From NCBI GenBank assembly GCA_030407315.1, contig JALQPE010002230.1, forward strand, positions 1-35,375: a stretch of 35,375 nucleotides of DNA. The letters run 5' to 3'. This DNA comes from Asparagopsis taxiformis. Taxonomy: Eukaryota > Rhodophyta > Florideophyceae > Bonnemaisoniales > Bonnemaisoniaceae. The notes beneath the pieces are model-generated. The model searched no databases, was not told where the DNA came from, and saw only the letters and a program-made list of their open reading frames with translations. A program made the translations under genes and the position numbers. Positions 20,421 through 31,706 of the stretch are shown here, piece after piece (positions within the stretch are counted from its first letter, which is position 1; every line of letters begins with the position of its first letter).

Positions 20421-21791
20421 CTCTAATCTATTCCAGCGTGCGCCAACTCGTGGCATGGATGGATGGGCAATCAGAAATGCCGAGCCTGGCAAGACGATTG
20501 TGGACAGTGTTCGAGTCGTGCTATCTCGCCGACCACACAGCTTTACGTCCAATCCATCGACGAAAACGTGCACACTGCATAATATGCACGATTTCGTTAT
20601 CCATGCGTATAAGCGGGGGAAGGGTATGGCTGCATACAATATGGTGGATTACAGGTTGCACAATCCGGACATATCGAGGCACCCTGGGTTCACTAACGCG
20701 ATTGACAACGTTCCGAGGTTGTCGGCTGGTGAAGCTCAATACGATGGGCAGAACAACCGACTGCGCCATGAGCAGAAGGCGTTGACCACTCTTCGTGAGC
20801 TTCTGGAACGATTTTCGAAGCAGAACGATATCGTGATGGATTTCTTCTCGGGAACATACAGCACAGCCATAGCGTGTATGACGTTGAGGATGGTACGTAT
20901 CGTCGGTTCATTGGGTGTGAGAAGGAAAAAATGTGCCACGATGCATCGCAGGAGTGGATACTGCATGCTTTCGTCAGTGAGGTGAAAGCCGGGCGATATG
21001 GGGGGATCTTGCAGCGTGAGGTGGAGAGTATTCTTGGGGACGAGTCGGTACCGGTCACAGGAAAAGCTCCAAGGCTTCGTCAGAAGCACATCTCAGATGC
21101 ACCAGAAGGTTTACCTGCTGTGACAGCATTGCCGAACCATCTGCTTGTGTTCGTTGCGTCAATGAAGAAGGACGGGTCTATGCTTCACAGATTGAGCGGG
21201 GTGCCTATGGACCAGTGGCCGGCCGAGGACATGCACTCGTTTTGGAGCATAGACCCGGACGCGATTCTGGCTGCTGATGCCGCATTCTACGGTGTCTATG
21301 TTTCGCAATCGGAGGTAAGAGGTGGTGGGTTTGGCGTATTCGCTGCGAAGAAACTGAAGAAGGGGACGGTCATTGGCTGGTACAACGGGACGATATTCTA
21401 TGCGAAGATTCGAGACTCGGAACCGCAGAGATCAGTGATGTACGGCCCGGAAGGATTTGGGTGCACAGGAGAGAGGTTCCAGGACTACAACATGGAATTG
21501 GAAACCACGTACATAGGGAGGGGTGCACCTGTTCGGAAGGTCTGGCTCGTTCCAGCGGTCTATAATTGTACCAGCTACCTCAATGATTGTCGGGTCATTG
21601 ACGGAACGGAGAAAGCGACCGAGGTGAGTCGAACACAGTCAGCCGAGTTTCGACAAGGCGATGCCATAGACAAACCGGACTTTGCTTCAAATATCAAGAA
21701 TCCCATGCTGTCAAGGTCGTTCTGACCAGAGACGTTGAAGCTGATGAGGAGATATTTGCTGACTATGGTAGAAAATATTGGCCAGCTAACT
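20421..21791 (+). pseudogene. 3' half of ParB-methyltransferase-SET gene
   Basis: This continues the gene begun at 7150. The methyltransferase part shows ALIYSSVRQLVAW (frame 2), then TLHNMHDFVIHAYKRGKG and QNDIVMDFFSGTYSTAIAC (frame 1; SAM-binding motif I). It then shows RRFIGCEKEKMCHDA (frame 3). A SET domain follows: GGGFGVFAAKKLKKGTVIGW, a middle VYNCTSYLNDCR (the Asn-x-Ser/Asp-x-x-x-type SET block), and ESHAVKVVLTRDVEADEEIF then ADYGRKYW to a stop at 21789-21791. There are three frame changes (near 20450, 20880 and 21692), all in the direction of a one-base loss; the first lies in an ATGG repeat. The part is cut off from its promoter by the transposon. The intact ancestor would be about 1,150 aa. 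The SET assignment rests on motif reading only. Confidence 0.8.
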
Positions 21792-22080
21792 GAGCTACTT
21801 TGATAGATTTGATTAAACACGCATTGACAGAGACAAGAGACTGTGCATCATCTTCCAAGAGCGCTAGATATTATAGACTACACTACAACAATCGTGACAT
21901 GACTGCAGGAAGGCATCTGCGGCCTGGAGTGCAAACTATCCACTTTTCTACTGCTATACCTATGGATACGAAAAGGAGAGAAACTAGAAAGATGTGAGTG
22001 AGAAATTGTGTAGCAACGCAGCATGTAGAACACCAGTAAGAGAGCGATGTAGGAGAAGCAGTCACCCCATTACAGTGCGG
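21792..22080. other. Intergenic region; nothing recognised
   Basis: This is downstream flank of the SET-domain gene, up to the first 33-nt palindrome unit. Small frames on both strands have no recognisable features. Confidence 0.4.
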
Positions 22081-22153
22081 GCCGTTTACCGGGGATGCTG
22101 ACAGCAAAGTCATCGTTACGATGACTTTGCTGTAAGGAACCCTGGTAAACGGC
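22081..22153. repeat. Palindrome unit A (one 33-nt palindrome with inverted flanks)
   Basis: A 33-nt perfect palindrome lies at 22101-22133: ACAGCAAAGTCATCGT, one central T, then its reverse complement. Its flanks are also inverted: GCCGTTTACCGGGGATGCTG on the left and an imperfect reverse complement ending GGTAAACGGC on the right. The right flank, CTGTAAG included, matches the left flank of unit C in inverted orientation. It marks one side of the first ParB-dioxygenase module. Confidence 0.85.
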
Positions 22154-22640
22154 TTCGGCTGTAAGCAGCAGGGAGTTTCGTCCTTCTCCCATCTTGGTAA
22201 AGGTGAGAAGCGAAGTGTGAAGTCGGGAAAAATTGCTCAGCAAAGGTCTGTACGGCTGTGAGCAGCTCTCAGGAGTATTTTACCTCACGTGGTCTCTGTT
22301 CAGGTTATACCCTGTATATATATAGGTAGCCTAGTGTAGGTGTGAAGATAGACGAAAATTCTACAAATAATTTATCACAGTGACGGCTCTCGTAGTCGAA
22401 ATCTGCGCGTTGTCAAGGGTTGAAACTAGTCTCCCCCTACGGCCTAGCTAGTAAAATCATATAACGTTGTAGACTAATATTGAAAAGTAGCAAGCAATCT
22501 GCTGAGTAACACTAAACTATGAGATGAAGGACAGATGTATAGATGAGAATTGAAAAGTGGGCTAAGGTAACAATGTTGAGATGAGAAAGACAGAACTTTA
22601 TAGCAGGGAACAGTAGTATAGGTTTTAATACTTCTGATTG
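22154..22640. other. Region between palindrome unit A and dioxygenase gene 3' end; no gene seen
   Basis: About 490 bp, AT-rich and without a supported reading frame. It is probably 3' flank of the minus-strand gene ending at 22641. Confidence 0.5.
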
Positions 22641-25600
22641 CTATCTATTGCTCCTATCGTACTTGTAATATTCGACGGTGTGGATGTGGTCCGTGAGGAC
22701 GTCCTTCTCCGTCTTCAAGTAGATGTGGCCGCGCGTGGGCAGGCCATAGACTAACTTCTCGCCTGCAGGAAGATCTCCTCGGCTGAAGCCGACCCCGTAA
22801 TGGTAAAGGTCACCGCGACCAACCAATACGGAATAGGGTGGCACCCAAAAGGTGAGAGGGGGAACCTTCCACATATCGGCGTCCGGATTGACCAGGCATA
22901 CATGACTATAAGGGGCAACTACTATAAAGAACCCATCGGCTCCGCTCGACATCATGAAATATGATGGAGACTTGGTAGGACTTCCAACACTATTCGTCGT
23001 TACCATGAAGTCCGTGTGCCCATCCTGGTCTGCAGCCCCATCTGCTGTAAGAAGCAGCCGCAATCCTGTCTTCGGAAGAAGACGGGATCCTCACCCTCCA
23101 TTCCCAGCTTGAGAAACTCCGCACAAACCCAAGAGCAAGCTCTGCCACCAACTTGTTCTTGTACATATCCAAATTTTCCTCCTCCAACTTGTCGCACAAC
23201 TCACGCCGCGGCAGAGAGAGGCGCCCACGACCACCCTCGATGCGGTCCTTCGCATCACACCACGTTGTGGATGAACTGCCACGGCGAAGGATCGAAGCCG
23301 GGCTTTGCGAAAGCTGGCGGCTCGTCCTGTGGCTCCCTGTCGTCATCGTTAGAATCAGACTGCTGGGAGGGTTTTTCAACCTCCTCAACCAGCGGGAACT
23401 GCCTAGCGAAGTGACCGAACAACTCATGCGTCGCATTACCAGCCGTGGACGATGCCAACAGGCCTTCCATAACAATAACCCCAAGTTTTCCAACAATGCC
23501 TTCTTCACCGCAAAGTACCTGTCCACCACCGTATCCTCAGCACCCGGCGATGTAGCTGCCTGGAATGCTGCCGCCTCATTTCCGCCCTAACCGTCTCCAC
23601 CGTCGTACTTTCCATATAGTACTTCATCCGGCTGCCAGACGCAATTGCGCTGGGAAGAACGGCGGCCACATTCTCATCGACGATACTGTCGGGAATGGGA
23701 TTCTCCTGGGCGTCGTCGAACTGGAGAACCGGCTCCCGAGAGCGACCTCGGGAAGCCGACTTGGATTTCTTTGACGACGACTTTGATGAAGTCTCACCGA
23801 GCCTTCTCTTTTTGGTAGAAGGCTCGGGCGTCGCAGAAGCGGCTTCCAAGTTACGCTTCCCGAGGATGGAGTTTTCACCCGCATCCTCGGGGGCGCTCTC
23901 CAGCTCGACGACCTCCACAGCACCACCCGCCGTTCACCACGACCGGAACGACTCGCTTGCAGGCGGGTTACTCCTTCTGGGCATCACTTTCCTCCCAGAA
24001 GTTTCCACTCCGGGCGGTGCAGAATCACTGACTTCATGACATCTTCGTCAGGATCTGCACCGCCCTTCGCACTGCTGCCCTCGACCACATTCTCGGGAGT
24101 AGGGCCCTCCGTCGAAATCCTCGCAACCGTCTTCTGTCCAACCCACACGGATGGTGAAGGGACGAAACTGTCATCGCTGGAGCTTCCCGAACTGCTAGCA
24201 GATGCAGAACGGGAAGCTTCGACGGCGGGGGCCGGAGAAGCAGGGTGCTGCTCGGCAGCCGGAGTCGCAGGCTCAGGCTGCGAAGCCGGTGAGACCTGCT
24301 CCTGCGCAGCTTGGACAGGACGGTTGGGGGTACCAGTCCCGGCGTGGGAAACTGGACCAGAGCGTTCGCTGCCATCCTGGGGACCACGCGCAGTCGGCTT
24401 GACCGGGGTCACCGGAGGGGAGGATGCAGACACGGTAGGGGTAGTGAGAGGAACAGGGGCAACCTCGGAATCGCTGGAAGATTCCAGTTGAGGTGGTGGG
24501 GGCAAAGGGATGGAGGATGAAGGTATGGGCAAGGAATTGGAAGAGGAAGTGACGGGGGCATCATCACCACATGTGGCTGGGAGCGCAGCATGTGGGATGT
24601 CTGGGTACATCGCGTGAAAGCGTTTCCGCATAATCATGTCGCGGTACCCAGTGACGCGCAGGAGCATTTTCCTGGCGTCCTTCCCGAAGACAGACTTCTT
24701 ACGGGGAAAAATGTTCTCCGAACTTGTAACCATCGGGGGGGCCTTCCTTGGGACGGAAGTCTGCCCAGCACCCCTTCTTGGGACCATCTGAGCAAGAACT
24801 TCGACAACGCGCGAGCGAATGTCGAAGCTCTTGCTCGGGTCACCCACGCTGGGAATTGAGCCATCCAGCATCCTCATCACATCCGAAACGTTCCAATACT
24901 CCGCCACCTCCTTCACGTACCCGAAGATTTCCAACAAACCAGCAATCCATTCCTGCCCAATGGTACCAACCGAGTACGGTTTCAGCCCGGCCGACCGACG
25001 GCTACAAGTGTAGCGCGCCGTCATCTCCAGGATGAAACACTTCTGCACATCCGGAGCACTCCTGAACGACCCATTGAACAACAAGTTCACCGTACAACCA
25101 GCCAGATCCTCCGTCGAAGAAAATTGAACGAACTCCGGCCTGTTCGGGATGCTCGACCAGTATTTGAAAGCAGGGCTTTCAATGGTCTTGAACACTCGCG
25201 CGATCGAGACGTAGCGCATGAGCTGTCTCGGACGAATCCAGCTCAGCGCTTTCCGTTCTTTATGTATTGAACGGTCGGCTCGATCTTCTTCTTCCCAGCG
25301 GTGGATATTGATGAACTCCATCACAGAGCACACATTGTCAGCAACTGTTACCTCGCTGACATTGTGGGTGTGGAAGTTCATCAGCCGTGAAAGCGGGAGT
25401 ACTTCTTCGGAGCAGAAGACATCCCGGCCAAGCCCGAGTCGGTGGGAGGAGAAAGTCGACTGGAATAGTTCCAATCGACGGTAGATGTCAGACTTGACAA
25501 ACTCCTCCCACTCTGGACTGTCCTTCGCAGGAGCAGGTCCAGCCGACTCGAGAATGGCCTTCAACGCGGTCACTCGGTGAGATCCATCGACATTTGCAGT

Positions 25601-26148
25601 CGTACTTTTGGCATTGGAATCAATCACCTCGCAGACGGACACGCGTGAAGCAATCACGGAAAATCCTTGAGTGAGAACGTTTTCTTCAACTCATCAACGC
25701 GATGCGGCCTGACCACCCTGGACACGACTGCCGGAGGAGAAACATCCAGAGGGGAAATGAAGACTGGAATGTTTCGGCAGCTCTCCGGACTTATGTCATA
25801 GTCCACATCCACCGGATGGGCACTGTGCAGGGTAGGCCAGCCTGGTGCTGCGGAGAGGCTTGTTCGGTACGATGTCACGAGCGTTGTGATCATCGACCTT
25901 CTCCGCATCCTCTGCCAAGTCGCTGCCGGACGCGATGATCATGTCCGGAGCAGGCGAGCTAGGCAGAGGAGCACCAGATCCCTCGACGGCTGGCGCCGCT
26001 TCGGCAGATTGAGCCGGAAGCGGAGTTGCGGGAACGCCAGCGTCGATTGTCGGGACAACCGCGGGATCGGAAGCGGAAGGGGGGAGGGGACGGGCTTAGG
26101 TGCTGGGCTGAGCTGGGTCAGCGCTGCAGCAGCTTCGCAAACGTCCAT
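22641..26148 (-). pseudogene. ParB-like/putative Fe(II)-2OG dioxygenase gene 1, multiple frame breaks
   Basis: The probable start is the ATG at 26146-26148 (MDVCEAAAALTQLSPAPKP). A frame change in the C-rich tract near 26085 leads into a Pro/Ala-rich leader. Then come VSRVVRPHRVDELKK (about 25700) and, after another break, VDGSHRVTALKAIL (ParB-like DG-x-HR motif, long open frame 25657-23984). A helical middle, a Ser/Pro-rich tail and a basic linker (TKKRRLGE) follow. The C-terminal domain (23640-22641) starts SRMKYY and includes NATHELFGHF and LLLTADGAADQDGHTDF. It goes on with SYFMMSSGADGFF, PPYSVLVGRGDLYHYGVGF and LPTRGHIYLKT. The H-x-D, later H and following R fit a Fe(II)/2-oxoglutarate oxygenase core. 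I count at least seven frame changes, mostly of the one-base-loss type. It could instead be two adjacent genes, one ParB and one oxygenase. Gene 2 has the same order, which favours a fusion. Confidence 0.7.
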
Positions 26149-26477
26149 GGGGACAGGGGGGCCAGAGAAGGAGAAGGAGTGGGAGAAGGAGTGGGAGAAT
26201 CGTTGTCACGGCGGCTGGCAGAGCGCACCTGGCGGTCGAAAGCGTTGGGGGATTGTTGAGCAATTGCTTTTGTGAAGAAATGAGAAAGAAGAGTGAAAGA
26301 TTGAGAAAGAGAGAAGAAGATCTGAACGACAAGCTGTTTTGCTGCGTAAGCTGAGTAGATAGGCGAAACAAAGAACTGACATATTCCTATTAGTATACAC
26401 CCTGGTAATGATATTCAGCGGTTGACCAATCCGAACCTTCCACATCACTTTTCGTTGTACGACAATTACAGCTCAGG

Positions 26478-26775
26478 CAGTTTACCAAGGATCCTTACAG
26501 CAAAGCCATCGTTACGATGACTTTGCTGTAAGGAAACGTTTCATTACAGAGGCCAGGAATTTTTTACTGGGTAAAGAAATCATGGCTACTGTAATGTTTT
26601 GTTTCCTGACAGCAAAGTCATCGTTACGATGACTTTGCTGTAAGAAAACGTTTTCATTACAGCGGCCAGGAATTTTTTACCGGGTAAAGAAATCATGGCC
26701 ACTGTAATGAAACCTTTCCTTACAGCAAAGTCATCGTAACGATGACTTTGCTGTAAGCATCCCTGGTAAACTGCT
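26478..26775. repeat. Palindrome cluster B (three 33-nt palindromes)
   Basis: Palindromes lie at 26497-26529 (one mismatch), 26609-26641 and 26722-26754, starting 112 and 113 bp apart. Between them are TTTTTACTGGGTAAA/TTTTTACCGGGTAAA near-palindromes and AAACGTTT/ATTACAG...CTGTAAT half-sites. The whole cluster is bounded by GCAGTTTACCAAGGATCC on the left and the near reverse complement GGATCC-like CATCCCTGGTAAACTGC on the right. It is therefore palindromic as a unit as well as internally. Confidence 0.88.
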
Positions 26776-27327
26776 CCATCTGTAAGCCGTTGGTCTCAAC
26801 CCTCGCTCTCATTTCTGTTGTCCTCCTTCATCATCTCCACCTACCTTCCCCCTACACACCACCTCTCTAATGTCACTCTGCCCACCCTTTGGTGCATGAA
26901 ATATTTTCTTACCACTGCCATAGTCTACACATACTGCTGCCTTCATACTTCTGCATGCCTACCCTTCAATCTTTCTTCCATCTTTCTCTACCGTGCTAGG
27001 CTTAGACCATGCTCTGTGCACATCTGACTTACTTAATATCATTGTATAGTTAGAAACTAGAATAATAATTACATCACTAGAGTACACTGCAAATGTTAGT
27101 AACTATGGTTGGTGTGGTACACACACCCTACCTCCTTCATGAGTAAACTTTGCGCACAGAACCGTTCAATACCAGGTAGTGCAGCCAGCGCAAACCAGGC
27201 TTGCACGACGCAGAGTGCTCCCCAGAGCCGTCAACAGCCGTCCAAACCATCGTTGTACGATGTTCCCGGCTCCACACTTCCCTTCTCACCCTTCCCAGGG
27301 TGGGAGACGGACGAAACTCCCAACCGC
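26776..27327. other. Region between the two palindrome-bounded modules; nothing recognised
   Basis: About 550 bp, pyrimidine-rich on the plus strand. Small frames here carry no recognisable motif. It separates cluster B (end of module 1) from cluster C (start of module 2). Confidence 0.5.
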
Positions 27328-27550
27328 TTACAGCCGAAGCCGTTTACCCGGGATGCTTACAGCAAAGTCATCGTTACGATGACTTGCTGTAAGGAAAGGT
27401 TTGATTACAGTGGTGAGAAAATTTTTACCGGGTAAAAAAATCAGCAAGAATTTTTTACCCGGTAAAAATTGTGGCGCGCTGTAAGAAATCATTCATTACA
27501 GCAAAGTCATCGTAACGATGACTTTGCTGTCAGCACCCCAGCGAAAACTG
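27328..27550. repeat. Palindrome cluster C (two 33-nt palindromes)
   Basis: Palindromes lie at 27359-27390 (one T missing) and 27498-27530, starting 139 bp apart. The longer spacer holds two TTTACCCGGTAAA-type palindromes (about 27420 and 27452). The left boundary, CTTACAGCCGAAGCCGTTTA, is the exact reverse complement of the right boundary of unit A. The right boundary is an inverted, diverged copy (GCGAAAACTGCATC...CTGTAAG). Confidence 0.88.
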
Positions 27551-27783
27551 CATCATCTGTAAGCCTTCCTCACCTCAATGTTGCAACCAAAGACGACTGC
27601 GATATTACCTTGTTCTATTCTAGTAGTGCCCACCATAGTTTCCTCCCCTTCTCATATTAAATTGAGTATTGTATATCTCCTGACCCGTCTACATACGCAA
27701 ACGTCATGTACTAGCCTAACTTTCATCGTTTACTTGAAGGCGGCCTTGATGCCTGCCATAGAATGCTATTAAGAACTAATTCA

Positions 27784-30700
27784 TCAGATATCTAAACGCT
27801 CCCAGTAGTTGACATTGAAGGGAGGCTGTAGCAACTTCTCCCTGGAAGTTCGCAGTGATAGATGGGACCGGATAGGATGCTGGTACCTCACCGAAGAACG
27901 ACCTCCGCGAATCCCATTCCTCCGTGATACACGTCCGTTCGGCATACAAGCAGGGAATACGGTGGGATGCGCACGTTCGTCACTGGCACGCGGTACTTGT
28001 CTTTCGCTGGATGACTTAGGCACACATGGCTGAACTTGGCGATACGAATGATGAACCCATCCGCACCAGCAGCCATCATGAAATATGATGGCGAGTTGAG
28101 AGGACCAGTTCCAGTTCCCTCACGGACGGGAACATCGGTATGCATAAGTTGCTCCTGACTACCTTCTGCGGTCAAAATCAGACGAAGACCCGTTTCTGGA
28201 AAGACCACCGCTTCTTCTCTTCCAAACCCGAGCTTCAGGTTCTCCGCACAAATCGCCTTACCTAGCTCCAGAATCAGCTTGTTCCTGTACTGCCGCGCGC
28301 TTTCTTGCTCAAGGTCATCGCAGATGCTTTTCCGGTCCGTCTTGAATACACCAGTGCTGTCTTTCGGTCGAAGTGGTTTCCACGGTTTTCTGACTTGCAC
28401 TTGAGCCACTTGTAGTACCTTGGAATGTGCTGGCCATCTGTGTGAATAACTCGTGCGTAGCTGCTCCACTGTAGTAGAAGAGAAATGTCTTGCAACACCA
28501 CGTACCAAGCTCGTCGATCATTCTTCTCTGGTAGCTGAAGTATTGTTGGCTTTCACAAGAACCGAGGGGACATACCAAAGTAGAGTAGCCTGCAGCTGCT
28601 TCCATTATCTCCGTCCGGATTGTATCAATGTCTTCTTCTGTGATATAATACTTCATTCTCGAGTTGGAAGGAACGCATAAAGGCAGCTTCTCAGGTATGT
28701 CCTCTGCGAATGTGCGGTCTGGAAGGGAGTTTTCTTGCTCGTCAGTGAAGAGTGGTGCTTCTTCTCCAGTCGTTCGTTTCTTGCATTGACTCTACTCTTC
28801 TTTTCCCGGGAGGCCCAATCTCAATGTTGTCATCCGGCGTATTGGGCTCAGAAAACTTCGCGCTAGTATCTTCCCTTCTTCGCTTCTTATGCAACCTGGA
28901 CTCGTTTTCATCGCCGCTTCCACCAGAACTCCTGCTTCTTCCCGAATTCTCCTTGTCCACTTCGGCGGGCTAGTGCTGTAAGTTTCTGGTGTCCTGATTC
29001 GAAGTTTCAATATCACAGAGCGGTTCTGCGCATCTCCAGCTTGTTGTCCAGGCGTGTCTATGTCCATGCGACCACTATTGTCCAAGTTGATATCCAGACT
29101 TTGCGTATCGCCGCTTTGTTTCCTTCCCTGAGGAAGATCTTCTCTGACAATCCTTCCGGCGAATTATCCCTGGCACGACTTTCCCGCTCTGCCCTTGAAG
29201 CTGAAAGACGTTCCTGTTCTTTTTGGAGAACAGCAAGACGTTCTGCTTCCCTCTTCTCAGCTGCTGCAAGACGCGTGGCAGGACGTTCCTGTCCTCCCTC
29301 TTTTGCTGCGGCAGGACGGTCTTCTGCTTCTTTCGGGGGTGCTCAGAGGTGCCTCTTCTATTGCTTTCGTCGCGACAGCAGGAATCACTTCTTCAGCCAC
29401 CACATTTGGAGTAATTTCCTGTTCTTCCTCCACAACAGCAGAAACTTCCTGCTCTACTTGGGCTTCGGCAGATACTCCTTCTTCTGCTTGAACAGGACCA
29501 GAAGTTTCCACAGTTTCCTTCTCTGTAGAATTATTTCCCTGTTCTGCGGCAGTAGGTGCTTCTTCGTCTTCTGCTTTGGCGCCATCAACAAGTGCTTTTT
29601 CTATTTCTCCGGGGGTCATGCGATTCCGTTCCCTCTCCTCCTCCGCTTTCGTCTCCTGCATTGCCTTTGTCCCGGTAGCATATTCCAGTTTGTCGTAAAA
29701 ACTGTTTGTAAACATCCCGTTCTTGGTTCTCAGACTGCTACTGTCTACCACGTCGTCATGAAAGTCGACAAGGACGAATACAATGCGCTCTCCAATGCGA
29801 TGATCATTATCCCCGACCTCCTTCGCGTTTCTGCTGCCAAATCCGTTCGCACGAATTCCTCCATCGTTGCAGAGTTCAACCACTTGCGGACGACCTCTGC
29901 CATATCATAGATGGCCAACAGAGCCAGTAGCCAAGTGCGCATCGTGAACGGACTTCCGCTTCCGATATTTCTGACAAGTCCTCTCTTCCTCCTCATCCTT
30001 GTCCACGACGCTGTCATCTCGAGCACAAACCACTGGAACCACTCCTTATCGCGCGTCCCGCGTCCGTCCGTGCCATTGCGGAATATTGCGTTATTGACAA
30101 GATCGAGCACGCACCCGTACATATCGGCAGAGTCAATTCGAGAAAAGTCCGGATCTCTTCCCTCGGTTCTTGCATCCTCGATTTCTCTGTTCCTATCCAA
30201 AGCATTGTAAACGCTAGGGATAGAGCTCCAGTACACGAAAGCAACGCTGTCTGTGCGATTGAACCCCTTCGCAATGTTGATGTACTGCCTATACGAGTTC
30301 TCCGAACGGTTCCTGTCGGACGGCAGAATATAGCTCACTTCTTTCAGAATAGGAATAAGCCGGACAACAGGAAGATCCATCTGGTTGGAAAACCTGAGAA
30401 ACTCTATGACCGCACAGACATTGTCGGCAATGCTCACAGAAGCGACATCGTGAGTTTGTATATTGGCTTCGAGAGAGCAGTTTCAGAACCTCCAGCGCAT
30501 CGAAAATTAGACGCCCGTTCGGCGCAATCAACTGTTGTACCCAAACCAATTCCAAGGAATCCCTGTTCTTTCCTGAGTACTTCTCCAGGCATAGTTGCAG
30601 AGCAGCTATGCGATGAGAGCCATCGATGCAGTAAAACTCGTCTCCTTCGTTATCTTCCATTTTGCAGACTGTAATCATAGTTCCAGTGGTAGAGAAACCT

Positions 30701-30897
30701 CTATCCATGAAAATGCTGGCCAGTTCGTTTACACGACCCGGTCGCACCAAACGGGAGGTCACTGTCGGAAATTTCACTTTGCGAGGATCAACTTGCACTT
30801 TAGAAGAGCTGTACTGAGCAATAGTGATGCTTTTCTCTTCAGCAGAAGGAGAATTGCTCTTCTCCGCTGTAGTATTCATGATACTATTGTCTCCCAT
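27784..30897 (-). pseudogene. ParB-like/putative Fe(II)-2OG dioxygenase gene 2, several frame breaks
   Basis: The first ATG is at 30895-30897 (MGDNSIMNTT). The ParB-like module shows VDPRKVKFPTVTSRLVRPGR, then CIDGSHRIAALQLCLEKY (about residues 85-100). The frame changes near 30480 into SIADNVCAVIEFLRF and WFQWFVLEMTASWTRMRRK, both matching gene 1. A Glu-rich coiled-coil linker and a basic linker (HKKRRREDTSAKF, about 28870) follow. The oxygenase domain then starts SRMKYYITEEDIDTI (28656) with AATHELFTQM. It continues with GLRLILTAEGSQEQLMHTDV, SYFMMAAGADGFIIRI, PPYSLLVCRTDVYHGGMGF and, after a frame change near 27920, IRSHLSLRTS to the stop at 27784. The H-x-D, later H and R are kept as in gene 1. 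Length and order equal gene 1, but the sequences are clearly diverged. This shows a family, not a recent copy. DNA- or histone-directed activity is inference. Confidence 0.7.
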
Positions 30898-31706
30898 TGT
30901 AATCCCTGCAATCTCAGTTCGTTCAATCGGTTTCTGTTCAAATGTTGTGTAGACGATGAAATCCACAATTGTGTACCACCTCCGAGTGCGCTTCCCGTCT
31001 CTCAGCTTCCTCTCTTATACTGTCCGGACAAGACATTCCCTACCTACGTTCAGTCCTGATGAACCTTACGCTGCACCCGCTCAGCACCTCTGACTCTACC
31101 TGATCCTGATACCTCCACAAAGCGTTTAGCCCTTTCCATCAATCTACACCTAATAGTATGTACCTCTAGCGCATATAATGCAATCGAACCCGTTTACCTC
31201 ACCACGTCAATTATCATTCATATTCCAACAACCTATTTCATCCACACTCTCCACCTCGCTTCTTCTTCCGTACCATTGATTCCTATCAATCGATTCTACG
31301 TGAGTTTTATACATTTACTACGATCCACCTCTCCTACAAGTCTGAAAAATTCATTTCTACACTAACTTTTGCTACTCACAAATAAACGGTTCCCGTGCAG
31401 GCCACTGCTTGAATTTCTTCCTATTGGCGTACTCGGCTGCAAAGGATTCATAGACTATTTAAACGGTGATCATATAAATGGTTTTCAATGTGCTCCAATG
31501 GACAATACACCAAAGAACATCAATATGAATTCATTTCAACTACCTATTCACTACTGCGATTCAGTTTTCTTGCATACCAAATCTCATTGCGTTCCTACCC
31601 TAGTCGATTCAAAATGCTTCCTCTCGTCAGTTGATCAATATTCCTTACAACGAGCAGGTCCTCTGGACATCCTAAAGTTGGTTACTTAACCTTAACTATC
31701 GATGAA
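30898..31706. other. Upstream region of ParB-dioxygenase gene 2; no supported gene
   Basis: About 800 bp up to cluster D. The ParB reading frame stays open a little upstream of the ATG (to 30966) without an ATG. A 106-codon plus-strand frame at 31369-31689 has no recognisable motif and does not begin with a conserved context, so I do not call it. The region presumably holds the promoter of the minus-strand gene. Confidence 0.5.

Noticed and set aside
20421..21791. Introns explaining the frame changes in the SET-domain half
   Set aside because: Coding similarity runs right up to each break with no room for an intron, and no GT...AG interval of plausible size fits. One-base losses explain them more simply.
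23565..24520. Several plus-strand frames over the Pro/Ser-rich linker of the first ParB-dioxygenase gene
   Set aside because: They are antisense shadows produced by GC-rich low-complexity coding sequence. The minus strand carries the conserved motifs.
31369..31689. 106-codon plus-strand frame
   Set aside because: It has no recognisable domain or homologue in the window and lies in an AT-rich upstream region, so there is not enough to call a gene.
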